DNA of 64,000 bases from Alphaproteobacteria bacterium. GTDB taxonomy: Bacteria; Pseudomonadota; Alphaproteobacteria; Rhizobiales; GCA-2746425. Each line of letters opens with the position of its first letter. Position 1 is the first letter of the stretch. Made by a program: the position numbers and the translations under genes. Positions 34,101-42,909 of the stretch are shown here, piece after piece. The notes beneath the pieces were generated by a model that did not search any database, had not been told where the DNA came from, and worked only from the letters and a program-made list of their open reading frames with translations. The stretch is taken from positions 682,001 through 746,000 of the forward strand of contig JANSWZ010000001.1 of the NCBI GenBank assembly GCA_024743215.1, given 5' to 3'.

Positions 34101-35819
34101 CTATCCTGCCATTTTGAGGGGTTGAGTCACTGCTGGTTTGTCTTGTGTTTCTGATACGGGTCCAAATTTGACCTGACGGCCCTCATTGAGCACCAGAACC
34201 ATGTTGACGTTTTTCATTGCGCTGGGACGGTGCGTGACAACCACAGTGATTGTGCCTGCATCGCGCAGCGCCTTGATGCAGTGTGCGAGTGCTTCATCAC
34301 CATCTGCGTCCAGGTTGGAGTTTGGTTCATCCAGGACCACCAGCGATGGGTTGCGGAAGACTGCCCGAGCCAGAGCGATGCGCTGGGCTTGGCCACCAGA
34401 TAGGTGAAAACCTCCGCTACCGATCTGCGCGCCATATCCGCCTGGCAAGCGCATGATGATTTCATGTGCCCCCGCAAGGCGTGCGGCCTGCAATATCTCC
34501 TGATCGGTTGCATTTGGATCAAAGCGGGCAATGTTGTCCTTGATGGTTCCGGCAAGCAGTTGAACCTTTTGGGGAAGATAGCCAATGTGTTGGCCCAATA
34601 GCTCTGCATGCCAGGCGTCATAAGGTGCGCCATCCAGACGGATTGCTCCTCTATCGGCAGATTGCAGACCTGTCAGCATTTGAGCCAATGTGGACTTGCC
34701 AGAAGCACTTGGTCCGATGACTGCCAAGGCATCACCTGGATTGAGTTGCAGGGAAATTCCTTGAAGAATTGGTTTTGATTTTGCGTCAACAGTGCCAGCG
34801 CCGGTTGCACCCAGCTTCAGAACCTCTGAGAGCTCCAATGGACCGTTCGGCTTTGGAAGAGCGATCGGTTCATTTGCATCCTGACTGTTCGCAAATGCCT
34901 GTCTGATGCGCGCAAAGGCAAGTCTTGCCTGAACAAAGCCGCGCCAGTGACCCAAGGCCTGATCGACCGGAGAAAAGGCACGCCCTGCCACAATTGAAGC
35001 TGCAATCATTGCGCCCATGGACACTTCCTGATGGATGGCAAGATAGGCGCCCAAAGCCAGCAGGCTGGACTGAAGCAAGAGCCTGAAACCCTTGATAGTG
35101 GATGCCATGGCATTGGTTGCCGTCTCTGAACCCTGAAGTTTGGAGCAATCAGCATTCCTCATCAGCTGCCATTTGGATGTCAGATTTGAAATCATGCCCA
35201 TCGACAGAATTGCATCCGCATTTTGCATGCAGTCGTGACGCATCTGTTGTTCTTTTGCAGAATTCTCACTCGTGCCCTGCAGGGCGCGGTTTGTGATCAG
35301 CTCATTTGCCAGGGTCACAGCCAATATCACCACAAGACCGGCGACTGTCAGCAAGCCAAGGCTGGTGTGAAGCATGAATACAAAGCCGATGTAAATCGGG
35401 ACCCAGGGAAGGTCGCACAAGGCGGCAGGACCATTTCCAGAAATGAACTGGCGCAAAATCGTCAGATCCTGAACCGGTTGTGTGGGCGCTTGTCCCTGAG
35501 CAGAGCCGACAAGGCCCATGCGCCAGGCGCGACCCATCAGCTTTTGTTCAAATCCCAAACCAGCTCGATTTAATATGCTTGATCTGATGAAGTTGAATAT
35601 CGCCAGAAAGATATACAGCGCTGCCACAAGCAGGCAGAGGACTATCAGGGTTGAAATTGAACGACTGGGAAGAACCCGATCATATATTTGCAACATGAAT
35701 AGCGGCCCTGCCAGCATCAACAGATTTACCATTCCGCTGAACAGGGCCACGTTTACCATGGCGCTGCGTAATGGCCGCAGCGCCCCGTTCAGTTCGTTAT
35801 TTGATGATTGTTGGGTCAT
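34101..35819 (-). CDS. Type I secretion ABC exporter (PrtD family)
   Basis: 572-residue half transporter. N-terminal membrane domain with the PrtD-family opening LFMLQIYDRVLPSRS and about six helices to residue 310, then the ATPase domain: Walker A GPSASGKSTL, signature LSGGQAQRIALARA, Walker B LVVLDEPNSNLD and switch His VTHRPS. No N-terminal C39 peptidase, consistent with substrates carrying an uncleaved C-terminal signal such as RTX proteins. The RTX gene lies 31 bases upstream, the expected cargo. Confidence 0.92.
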   Translation of the reverse strand: MTQQSSNNELNGALRPLRSAMVNVALFSGMVNLLMLAGPLFMLQIYDRVLPSRSISTLIVLCLLVAALYIFLAIFNFIRSSILNRAGLGFEQKLMGRAWRMGLVGSAQGQAPTQPVQDLTILRQFISGNGPAALCDLPWVPIYIGFVFMLHTSLGLLTVAGLVVILAVTLANELITNRALQGTSENSAKEQQMRHDCMQNADAILSMGMISNLTSKWQLMRNADCSKLQGSETATNAMASTIKGFRLLLQSSLLALGAYLAIHQEVSMGAMIAASIVAGRAFSPVDQALGHWRGFVQARLAFARIRQAFANSQDANEPIALPKPNGPLELSEVLKLGATGAGTVDAKSKPILQGISLQLNPGDALAVIGPSASGKSTLAQMLTGLQSADRGAIRLDGAPYDAWHAELLGQHIGYLPQKVQLLAGTIKDNIARFDPNATDQEILQAARLAGAHEIIMRLPGGYGAQIGSGGFHLSGGQAQRIALARAVFRNPSLVVLDEPNSNLDADGDEALAHCIKALRDAGTITVVVTHRPSAMKNVNMVLVLNEGRQVKFGPVSETQDKPAVTQPLKMAG

Positions 35820-35850
35820 TGGAAACTCACCGAACGTTTGAGGGGTTTAT

Positions 35851-37617
35851 TTAAGCGAAGAGGATGTTGTCTGATGTGAACACATCAGTGGTCACATCAT
35901 GCACAAGCACGGTCTCGGCCTGGCCAAGTTGGAAGAGGACATCACTGCCCTGCTGGGACATGTAATCGCCGGTTTCTGCGAAGTCATTGTATTCAAAACC
36001 AGTGAACACCAGCATGTCTTCAAGGGTGAAATCGTAGATACGATCAGCCCCTGTGGACCCATCGGAGAAGTCAAAGACGAATTTGTCACTACCGGTGCCG
36101 CCAATGAGCTTATCGTTGCCCATGCCGCCTACCAGAGTGTCTGCACCGCTGCTTGCGGTCAGATAGTCGTTGCCTTTTCCGCCGGACAACTCATCGTCGC
36201 CGGAACCGCCATAGAGACGGTCATTGTTCTCTCCACCTGAAAGAACATCGTTTCCACCGCCACCGATCAGCTTGTCTTTACCGATGCCGCCGAAAAGTGA
36301 GTCGTCTCCAGAATGTCCATTCAATGTGTCTGATCCAGCATCGCCGATAAGAATATCATTGCCGCTGTTACCGTTCAGGACATCATTGCCGCTTCCACCA
36401 TCCAGAGCGTCAGCACCGGAACCGCCATTCAACGTATCAGTACCGGAACCGCCGAACAGTTCGTCGTCTCCGCTGCCGCCGGACAACAGATCTGTTCCGC
36501 CATCACCATTCAGGACATCATTGCCTGAATTGCCTTCCAGCGTATCATCGCCAGAGCCGCCACTCAGTTCGTCATTGCCGGAATTTCCGCGCAAGACATC
36601 ATTGCCGGAGTTGCCAAACAGAATGTCGTTGCCCGAATTGCCCGACATATCATCATTGCCGTTTCCGCCAGCCAGGTAATCGTCACCTGAGATGCCGTAA
36701 AGCGTGTCATTGCCGTCACCGCCATAAATGATGTCATCATCAGGCAAATTGGACCCATTGCCCGAAGGTGTTGGCAGCAGGCCGACGACATTTGTCTGGC
36801 CAATATCGACAACGATGACTGTGTCATCATAATCATTGTCGCCGCCGCCATACAGATCCTCAAACCCGATCAGCAATTCACCGGCAACACTGTTTGCACG
36901 TCCAACCACATGGGAATATTCATCTGGATTTGGTGCGTAGTTGTTTGCAGCGCTGGTTGCTGAATGAAATACGGAATACCCATACTGACTTTTGATGTGG
37001 GTTTCCTGGCCGTTTTGCGCATCAACCAACCAAAGTTCCACAGCAGGATCGTTGATTGTTCCCGGCGCACCATCAAGTGTCCGGAACTCAAAGGTTCCAT
37101 CTTGTGAAGACAAGGCTTCTGCGTTTGCCGATCCCTTGCCATATCCGTTTGAAATCACAAAGAACCCGAGCTGGGCGCCTTGACTGACATCAAACTGGAC
37201 ATTGGATTCGCCGGCAATCAAATTACCGCCGCTGCCGACTTTCGAAGCATTGGGAAACAGTATTTGTGTGTTGGAAATTGAACCATCCGGACCAATTTCA
37301 TAGACACCCAAAGCATTCCTGTAGCCCGCGCCTTCATCCATGAAGGTGACTGTTGCGGTTGTGCTTTCGGTCATGACGAGATTTGCCATGTCGACAAATG
37401 CCGGTCGGCCATTGCCATACATGATGTCGTCACCGCCCTGACCATACATCAGGTCATTGCCGGTGCCGCCAAACACTTCGTCGTTTCCGCTCAGTGCTCG
37501 GATTGTATCATCACCGCGCTGACCGGACAGGACTTCAGAACGTCCTGTACCGACCAGGTTGTCTGCATCATTTGTGCCCAGTTGAGGCGAAATATTGAAC
37601 TCTGTATCTACACTCAT
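35851..37617 (-). CDS. Secreted RTX calcium-binding protein with DUF4114 domain
   Basis: 588 residues, no Sec signal. The first ~90 residues hold a few GGxGxD nonapeptides (LSGQRGDDTIRA, FGGTGNDLMYGQGGDD). A DUF4114-like domain follows (about 95-290) with VELWLVDA and GFEDLYGGGDNDYDDTVIV. From about 300 to 530 there is an unbroken run of roughly 24 RTX nonapeptides, many with Asn for the second Gly (GNSGNDxLx). The C-terminal ~60 residues (YDFTLEDMLVF...DNILFA) look like a type I secretion signal. No alginate-epimerase or lyase domain is present, so a matrix or adhesin role is more likely than catalysis. ATG 37617 has AAGGAG upstream; the ATG gives the usual short N-terminus. Exporter genes follow directly. 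Confidence 0.9.
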   Translation of the reverse strand: MSVDTEFNISPQLGTNDADNLVGTGRSEVLSGQRGDDTIRALSGNDEVFGGTGNDLMYGQGGDDIMYGNGRPAFVDMANLVMTESTTATVTFMDEGAGYRNALGVYEIGPDGSISNTQILFPNASKVGSGGNLIAGESNVQFDVSQGAQLGFFVISNGYGKGSANAEALSSQDGTFEFRTLDGAPGTINDPAVELWLVDAQNGQETHIKSQYGYSVFHSATSAANNYAPNPDEYSHVVGRANSVAGELLIGFEDLYGGGDNDYDDTVIVVDIGQTNVVGLLPTPSGNGSNLPDDDIIYGGDGNDTLYGISGDDYLAGGNGNDDMSGNSGNDILFGNSGNDVLRGNSGNDELSGGSGDDTLEGNSGNDVLNGDGGTDLLSGGSGDDELFGGSGTDTLNGGSGADALDGGSGNDVLNGNSGNDILIGDAGSDTLNGHSGDDSLFGGIGKDKLIGGGGNDVLSGGENNDRLYGGSGDDELSGGKGNDYLTASSGADTLVGGMGNDKLIGGTGSDKFVFDFSDGSTGADRIYDFTLEDMLVFTGFEYNDFAETGDYMSQQGSDVLFQLGQAETVLVHDVTTDVFTSDNILFA

Positions 37618-38002
37618 TTTTGCTCCTTCGCAGACCAAAAATCGGTCTGGCAGTATCATCGGCACCAACCATTGGAGCCGTTTGCTAATGAAGGAATGAC
37701 AACCCTTGCAGACTTGGGCGTTCTGTTTGTTGCGTTTGATCGGAGGTCAAAATACAAAAGAGTTGCTGAAAGCTGCAAAGACATCATTCCTTCTGGCTTA
37801 CACAGTTCACATTCCATGCCAGATATTTTTTTGCATTTTTTCAGTGCGTTACGATTTCACATCGCTTCTTGCCGCGGAAATTCTTCTGACTTTGCGAATG
37901 AATTTGCAAATTGCAAAACGGATAAAAACACTATGCAGACGTGCAAATCCGGCCCCGCAATTGGGCTTCAAACAGGATAGTCAATCCACGCAGGCAGCCA
38001 TG
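37618..38002. other. Promoter region of the RTX-exporter operon
   Basis: About 385 AT-rich bases with no gene. It contains the perfect TTGCA-AAT-TGCAA dyad at 37904-37916. On the minus strand a TGGCAT element (37821-37816) is followed at the right spacing by GTGA instead of TTGC, so any sigma54 promoter here is degenerate and about 180 bases from the start codon. Confidence 0.5.
37904..37916. promoter_or_regulatory. TTGCA-N3-TGCAA activator site upstream of the RTX operon
   Basis: TTGCA-AAT-TGCAA, a perfect dyad inside the longer palindrome TTTGCAAATTGCAAA, about 290 bases upstream of the RTX start codon. The same motif lies upstream of the four polysaccharide promoters. Confidence 0.6.
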
Positions 38003-38242
38003 TCACCAATTGTCCAACGGATCGGTAGCGGACAGCTTTGCCTGTGTTTCACCACACCCACCGCATTTGAATTTGGATGCGGCCGCCAACAGGGACAGAT
38101 GACTTGATACCAAATCAGCCAGCATGCCATGCGGAACTTCAGTTGAACGACCGCAATTAATGCAACTGGCGCGCAACCACAGCCGCAAATCAATTACGTC
38201 CTGTATGGTTTCGATATGTGCAAATGTTCTCTTTTGTGACAT
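38003..38242 (-). CDS. Small zinc-ribbon-like protein
   Basis: 79 residues from ATG 38242. Two Cys pairs, CINC near residue 25 and CGGC near residue 60, plus an intervening His, suggest a single zinc site. The core (LWLRASCINCGRS, HLSLLAAASKFKCGGCG) looks like a small conserved hypothetical seen in Rhizobiales, but I cannot name a function. No good Shine-Dalgarno is visible, and a longer upstream frame to 38377 is possible. Convergent arrangement with nothing obvious; it may be a stand-alone gene. Confidence 0.55.
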   Translation of the reverse strand: MSQKRTFAHIETIQDVIDLRLWLRASCINCGRSTEVPHGMLADLVSSHLSLLAAASKFKCGGCGETQAKLSATDPLDNW

Positions 38243-38505
38243 GAGAACAAACAAAGAACATATTTTTCTATTCTGCCAGCAACCAAAAATTGAACGTACG
38301 ACATTATTTGACACCGGCCGACACATAGGAAAAACGATCAAGCGCGTCTCTGATTCAACTAGCAGTGATGCAATCACTCAAGCTTGCACCAATAGATTGG
38401 AAAGCGTTTTCGCCGAATGTGATTGTTTTAAGAATGCAGGTTTTTGCAACGTGACCTGAGAGGCGTGATTCTTGCCGTTACAAGGGCATATGTTCATAGC
38501 GGTGT

Positions 38506-39198
38506 TTAACAGCCTATTGCACGATTTAGATCCGCTGCGGATCGCCTGGAAGTACTATCTTTGATCCAGTCCCGAGCTTGTCTAAGGACATTACAAGCGG
38601 CGTCTCGATCACCCGAGCTCTCTATAAAAGACACCGAGAGATTAAACCAGGCCGCAGAATAGTCCGGGATTTTTTCAGTTGCGGTCCTAAAGAAAGGGAT
38701 CGCATCGGCCGGACGGGAGTTATTCATCAGCAGCAGGCCCATGTCGAAATAGGCCATATCCGGCGTATCCGGCTGTTGAATTGCAAGAGAAAGCAGTTCT
38801 TCCCCGTAGTCCGGGTCCTTAAACCGAACAATCGCGAGCACGCCAAAGCCATGCAGAACGGCCGCATGGCCGGGCTTTAACAGGTGGGCTTGGTTAAATC
38901 GTCTGGCTGATGTGGAATAGTCTCCTTCGAAGAAATAATTCCACCCTCCTTTTATAGCGCCGTCGAATCCAGATTGAATCTCGTCACTTGTCGTAAAGTT
39001 TTCTAGGAACAGTTTGTCAGCCGCAGAGCTTTCTGGTGTCTTTTTTGCGAAATTAAAGAATGGGGCTTCATTTTCAGGTGCATCGTACGTCTTGACGCTG
39101 ACAAATATGCCTTCTGCAATCTCACCCTCCTGTGACGCTGATGCAAATTGCGTGAAGCAGATCAACATCATCGAGAGTATGTATTTGATAGGCGTCAT
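38506..39198 (-). CDS. Exported TPR-repeat protein
   Basis: 230 residues with a signal peptide (about 1-22, YILSMMLICFTQFASASQ), so periplasmic or outer membrane. From about residue 85 there are three TPR-like units (GGWNYFFEGDYSTSARRFNQA, AYFDMGLLLMNNSRPADAI, AAWFNLSVSFIESSGDRDAA in part). The two Cys in the last helix region and at the C-terminus could form a disulfide. GGAGAAG precedes ATG 39198. Function unknown; no operon partner. It lies between the RTX region and the second tRNA-Lys. Confidence 0.65.
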   Translation of the reverse strand: MTPIKYILSMMLICFTQFASASQEGEIAEGIFVSVKTYDAPENEAPFFNFAKKTPESSAADKLFLENFTTSDEIQSGFDGAIKGGWNYFFEGDYSTSARRFNQAHLLKPGHAAVLHGFGVLAIVRFKDPDYGEELLSLAIQQPDTPDMAYFDMGLLLMNNSRPADAIPFFRTATEKIPDYSAAWFNLSVSFIESSGDRDAACNVLRQARDWIKDSTSRRSAADLNRAIGC

Positions 39199-39961
39199 CA
39201 CCGACTTCTCCGCACAGTTTCTTCTGCACAATGATAAATATAGCCAGATACAATTTCCAAGTGTTTTTGTGATGCACTCCCTTTAAACTTGCCTTGAAGT
39301 CTTTTGGGGCAAACAGGTTGCGCGAAACACGATCATTCGAGACTGTTTCGAGTCGTTTTTTAAAGAGAGTCATCGGATGGCGAGGACGCGCAAACACTAG
39401 TCAGTGCGGCTTTGAATGCGTAAATCATGGCCGCGCATTCCTAGCTGTTGCCTTACGACCCTGCGATATCTGCGAACAACATGATTGATGGCATCCTGCT
39501 TCGCTTCCAGTATGTCGCGTCTTCATAGCGTTCAGACTGTTGGCTATCGCCAACCACCACCATTGTTCATGCCAACAATTGGGCGCTGCTCAAAGGTCTA
39601 TTTTTTCGCTCATTGGACAGGATTGCCAATTAAATCCGTGCTTTTGTCGCCAGTTGAGCCGCGACCTTTTCAGGACAGCGGTTGTTCATCTCGGCCAAGC
39701 AGGCGTAACTCAGTGAGAAGTCCATTCGATCACGGACCATACCAAAAAAAGCATATGATCAATCATCGATGTCGACCGCGTTCGGATTGCGGAAACGACA
39801 CCGCATGCCATCTACAGGCTTAGGATGTTTACGCGGCGCCAAAAACGCCTCGGAACAAGAATGATCCATGAAATCATTGCAAACGGCTGCCGCAAACGGA
39901 CCGGATTAATTGCAAACGCTTTTTGGGAAATATTTGTAACTGGGTACAAACAAAGGAAATT
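39199..39961. other. Gene-poor stretch next to tRNA-Lys
   Basis: About 760 bases without a supportable gene. Several frames of 60-110 codons exist on both strands but show no domain, no convincing start and unnatural composition. The stretch could be remnant sequence at the boundary of an acquired region, but no integrase fragment or attachment repeat can be recognised by eye. Confidence 0.5.
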
Positions 39962-40037
39962 TGGTGAGCCCTCACGGGTTCGAACCGTGGACCTACTGAT
40001 TAAAAGTCAGTTGCTCTACCGACTGAGCTAAGGGCTC
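39962..40037 (-). tRNA. tRNA-Lys (anticodon TTT)
   Basis: Minus strand: acceptor GAGCCCT with AGGGCTC, D-arm AGCTCAGTCGGTAGAGC, anticodon stem CTGA/TCAG with loop CTTTTAA (anticodon TTT), T-arm GGTTCGAACCC, discriminator A and encoded CCA. 76 bases including CCA. Confidence 0.97.
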
Positions 40038-40160
40038 CCAAATTCCGGCGGAACATAGGCAAGGCAACCGGTCGGGTCAATAGCGCATTTATTTAAAATG
40101 CGTTTTGTCCAATACCGGTTAATACCGATGTTTCGAAGGCGCGTTTTTAACGCAAAAACG

Positions 40161-40397
40161 TTAAAAAGCCTTGAAGGTTGGAATGGTTCGCGTGTCCTTG
40201 ATTCCGGTGAAATGCTGTATCTTCTGCGTGACAAAATGCCCTATGTCTTCGCCCTCTCCCACGTAAAATTTGACCAGAAGGTCAAAATCGCCCGCGGTTG
40301 AGTAGATTTCAGACGCAATCTCCGCATCAGCAATCTGATTTGCCACTTCATAGGCTTTTCCCAAATGGCATTTGATTTGTACGAAAACGGCCTGCAT
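40161..40397 (-). CDS. Stand-alone Lrp/AsnC ligand-binding (RAM) domain protein
   Basis: 78 residues matching only the C-terminal RAM domain of Lrp/AsnC regulators (MQAVFVQIKCHLGKAYEVAN, AGDFDLLVKFYV, IQHFTGIKDTRTI), with no helix-turn-helix. Such single-domain proteins form oligomers and may sense amino acids or modulate full-length Lrp proteins. AGAGGG precedes ATG 40397. Possible single-gene unit, divergent from the hydrolase gene. Confidence 0.85.
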   Translation of the reverse strand: MQAVFVQIKCHLGKAYEVANQIADAEIASEIYSTAGDFDLLVKFYVGEGEDIGHFVTQKIQHFTGIKDTRTIPTFKAF

Positions 40398-40455
40398 GAT
40401 CCCTCTCAAAGCACTTATATCCAAGGTGCTCAGACCCTAGGGGAAAAGCCGCAAT

Positions 40456-41274
40456 ATGGAAAGCGAGTTAGAGCTGGAAGCAGAGTATGACAATCGGGCC
40501 CTGGTGCCGGAACATGTTGAGATTCTGCCGCGCTGGGCACGAGAGGCTGCGGATTTTCGGGCAGTCTCCAGATTTGAAACCATGCGATACGGACCCGCTG
40601 AGCGAAATGTCGTCGATGTGTTTCGCAGCGACGAGGCGCAATCGAGCGAAAAGCCACTGATTCTGTTTATCCATGGCGGCTATTGGCGCGCGCTCGATAA
40701 AGATATGTTCAGCCACATGGCCCAGGGCCTGTTGGCGCATGGCTTTGATGTTGCGATCCCAAGTTACACGCTGTGCCCAAACAACACGATTGCTGGCATT
40801 GGTGCGGAGATGGAGGCCTGTTGCCAGCATCTTGGAAAGAATGAAAAGCGCCCCTTGATGATCACAGGTCACTCTGCTGGCGGCCATCTGGCAGCGGTGA
40901 TGTGCCAAAAGGACAAGGTGGCGCAGATTCCGGTACCGGTTGTCGCAGGGCTCGGCATTTCAGGCGTGTATGACCTGACACCGATGCTTCATCTGTCAAT
41001 GAATGACGATTTGAAACTCGATTTGAAGTCAGCGCTGGAATCCAGCCCGCATTTCGCGACGCCCGAACCGGGTATTTATTTTGATGCCTGGGTTGGCTCA
41101 GATGAGTCGGGGGAATTTCGCAGGCAAAGTGAGGATTTTGCCATGAAATGGCGCGAAAACTCGGCACTCACGACTTACATTGAAATGGCGGGTGCCAATC
41201 ATTTCACTGCTATTGAGCCACTGGTTGATGGCGAAAGTCTTCTCGTCAAGCGGATCACGGGACTGGCCAGTTAG
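40456..41274 (+). CDS. Alpha/beta hydrolase, arylformamidase-like
   Basis: 272 residues. The oxyanion-hole motif HGGYWRALDKDMFS is of the HGGxW type found in kynurenine formamidases of the esterase/lipase branch; the nucleophile elbow is GHSAGGHLAA (Ser around residue 139). The Asp near YFDAWVGSDESGEF and the His in AGANHFTAIEP complete the triad. Likely hydrolyses a small ester or N-formyl amide; no tryptophan-degradation gene is nearby to settle the substrate. Confidence 0.8.
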   Translation: MESELELEAEYDNRALVPEHVEILPRWAREAADFRAVSRFETMRYGPAERNVVDVFRSDEAQSSEKPLILFIHGGYWRALDKDMFSHMAQGLLAHGFDVAIPSYTLCPNNTIAGIGAEMEACCQHLGKNEKRPLMITGHSAGGHLAAVMCQKDKVAQIPVPVVAGLGISGVYDLTPMLHLSMNDDLKLDLKSALESSPHFATPEPGIYFDAWVGSDESGEFRRQSEDFAMKWRENSALTTYIEMAGANHFTAIEPLVDGESLLVKRITGLAS

Positions 41275-41356
41275 CTTCCAAATTGCAATACCTGCGATCC
41301 AAATGTGACCGCTTTGCGTAAATCGACTGAAGGAAATAAATCTGACGGAGGCAAGC

Positions 41357-41803
41357 ATGACAAAACTCACCAGACATATGATCGGACTTTTGGCCGGTGC
41401 CGTGGCACTTCCAGGTGCCACTATCGGGATCACTTCGGCGCAGTCGGTTGCACCGGCGGATCAGAGTGAAATCCAATCTATCATTCGCATGCAGGTCGAT
41501 GCATTCCTGGCTGACAATTCGTCAACAGCGTTCTCATTCGCCGCGCCTTCGATCAAAAACATGTTTGGCAGTGATGAACGGTTCATGAGCATGGTGCGTC
41601 AACAATACCCACAGGTATTCAGGCCACAATCCTTCGAATTCGGCCGTCTGAAAAGCAGCCCTACCGGCCCTGTTCAGGAAGCTTATATTACCGGCCCGGC
41701 AGGCAAGGACTGGCTTGCAGTTTACACGCTTGAGCAACAGGCAGATGGAAGCTGGAAGATCAGCGGTTGTTACATCGTGCCTGACAATGGCGCAAAGGTT
41801 TAA
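41357..41803 (+). CDS. Exported DUF4864-like protein
   Basis: 148 residues with a signal peptide (about 1-28, ending near TSAQS). The mature part starts IQSIIRMQVDAFLADNSSTA and continues with FSFAAPSIKNMFG and an LAVYTLEQQADGSWKISGC strand, the SnoaL/NTF2-like pattern of DUF4864. Periplasmic, role unknown. GGAGG lies just before the ATG. Confidence 0.78.
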   Translation: MTKLTRHMIGLLAGAVALPGATIGITSAQSVAPADQSEIQSIIRMQVDAFLADNSSTAFSFAAPSIKNMFGSDERFMSMVRQQYPQVFRPQSFEFGRLKSSPTGPVQEAYITGPAGKDWLAVYTLEQQADGSWKISGCYIVPDNGAKV

Positions 41804-41834
41804 GCGGAGTTTTCTCGAAAATTCTTGTGCGTTG

Positions 41835-42806
41835 TCAGGGGATTGGACGTACCAGGTCTGATCCCAGGGCTCCGCTTGCGATCAGGTACAGCACCAATGT
41901 GACCGTTGCGACAGACATGCCCGTGCCGACCAAAACAGCCGTGGATGCCCGTTCAATATACACGTTGTATTGTTGCGCGATGACATAGATGGTGGCCGCT
42001 GGAGGCAGCGAGGCCATCAGCACGCCTGTTGCTACCCAGACCGGGTCGAAATCACCAACAACGCCAAGCATGAGATAAGCGATCAGTGGATGGGCTATCA
42101 ACTTTACAGCCAGCAAACCCGGCAGTTCAACCGGAAACCGCTTCAATGGGCGCAGTGCCACTGTCACACCCATTGCAAACAAAGCTGAAGGCGCAGCGGC
42201 AGACCTCAGAAACGTCAGAATTGTATCCACTGCTTGAGGTGGCTCATAGTGAAAGGCAGCACCCAGAACGCCAGCAATGGTTGCGATGATGAATGGGTGC
42301 AAAAAGACCTTCTTCAATATCTGCAGTGCCAGCTTCAATGGCGGTTGCTTTTCAGTGCCAGCGAAGGCCATCAGCAATGGGGCCAACGTAAAGACCAAAG
42401 CCACATCAAAGCAGAAGATCAGTGCCGCTGGCACAGCAGCCTTTGGCCCCAGAACTGCGAGCGTCAGGCCCGGGCCCATATAACCGACATTTGCATATCC
42501 GCCCACCATGCCTTGAATGGTCGCTACGGCGACATTGCCCCTGGTAATGTAAATTCCAATGCAGAATGCCAGGGCGAATGCACAATATGTGGAAAAGCTT
42601 GTGGAAAAAACATAGGTCCAGTTCGCAAGTTCCTCAATTGGCGTTTTGGAAATGAGCTGAAAGAATAAAGCTGGTAGTGCAAAATAGATGATAAAAATGT
42701 TGAGCCACGCCAGCCCTTCCGCCGGAACCTTGAAAATCCGACCGGCGAAAAACCCCAGAAAAATAAGCCCAAAAAATGGGAAAGCGAGTGTGGCGACCTG
42801 CAGCAT
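41835..42806 (-). CDS. AEC-family transporter
   Basis: 323 residues, about ten transmembrane helices in two halves separated by a short loop near residue 155. AEC (auxin efflux carrier) features include FFGLIFLGFFAGRI, NIFIIYFALPALFF, GGYANVGYMGPGL and a C-terminal ASLPPAATIYVIAQQ. Bacterial members carry malonate, malate or related acids; the substrate here is unknown. Convergent with the DUF4864 gene. Confidence 0.88.
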   Translation of the reverse strand: MLQVATLAFPFFGLIFLGFFAGRIFKVPAEGLAWLNIFIIYFALPALFFQLISKTPIEELANWTYVFSTSFSTYCAFALAFCIGIYITRGNVAVATIQGMVGGYANVGYMGPGLTLAVLGPKAAVPAALIFCFDVALVFTLAPLLMAFAGTEKQPPLKLALQILKKVFLHPFIIATIAGVLGAAFHYEPPQAVDTILTFLRSAAAPSALFAMGVTVALRPLKRFPVELPGLLAVKLIAHPLIAYLMLGVVGDFDPVWVATGVLMASLPPAATIYVIAQQYNVYIERASTAVLVGTGMSVATVTLVLYLIASGALGSDLVRPIP

Positions 42807-42909
42807 GGGTTTGGTACGTTCCGGAGGCGTGGGTTACTGGCTCAAGATTTGGTCAAAGGCCGATTGCGTTGTAAAGCAAAATACAGTTATTGCGTAGCAG
42901 CAAAACAGA

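Noticed and set aside
36150-36700. Dense direct repeats that could suggest a CRISPR array or satellite
   Set aside because: The period is 27 bases (9 codons) and in frame; it is the RTX nonapeptide run of the coding sequence.
35851-37617. RTX protein as a secreted mannuronan C5-epimerase (AlgE1-7 type)
   Set aside because: It has RTX repeats and type I export genes as in Azotobacter, but no parallel beta-helix catalytic domain; the non-RTX part matches DUF4114.
37807-37821. Sigma54 promoter for the RTX operon
   Set aside because: The -24 half (TGGCAT) is good but the -12 half reads GTGA without the GC, and the leader would be about 180 bases; kept only as a weak possibility.
37916-38100. 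A Qrr-like small RNA gene driven by the LuxO-like regulator
   Set aside because: No -24/-12 element at correct spacing on the plus strand after the dyad and no terminator hairpin with T-run could be found.
39485-39823. 112-codon frame in the gene-poor stretch before tRNA-Lys
   Set aside because: Ser/Arg/Pro-rich composition, no recognised domain and no Shine-Dalgarno; not enough to call a gene or an integrase remnant.
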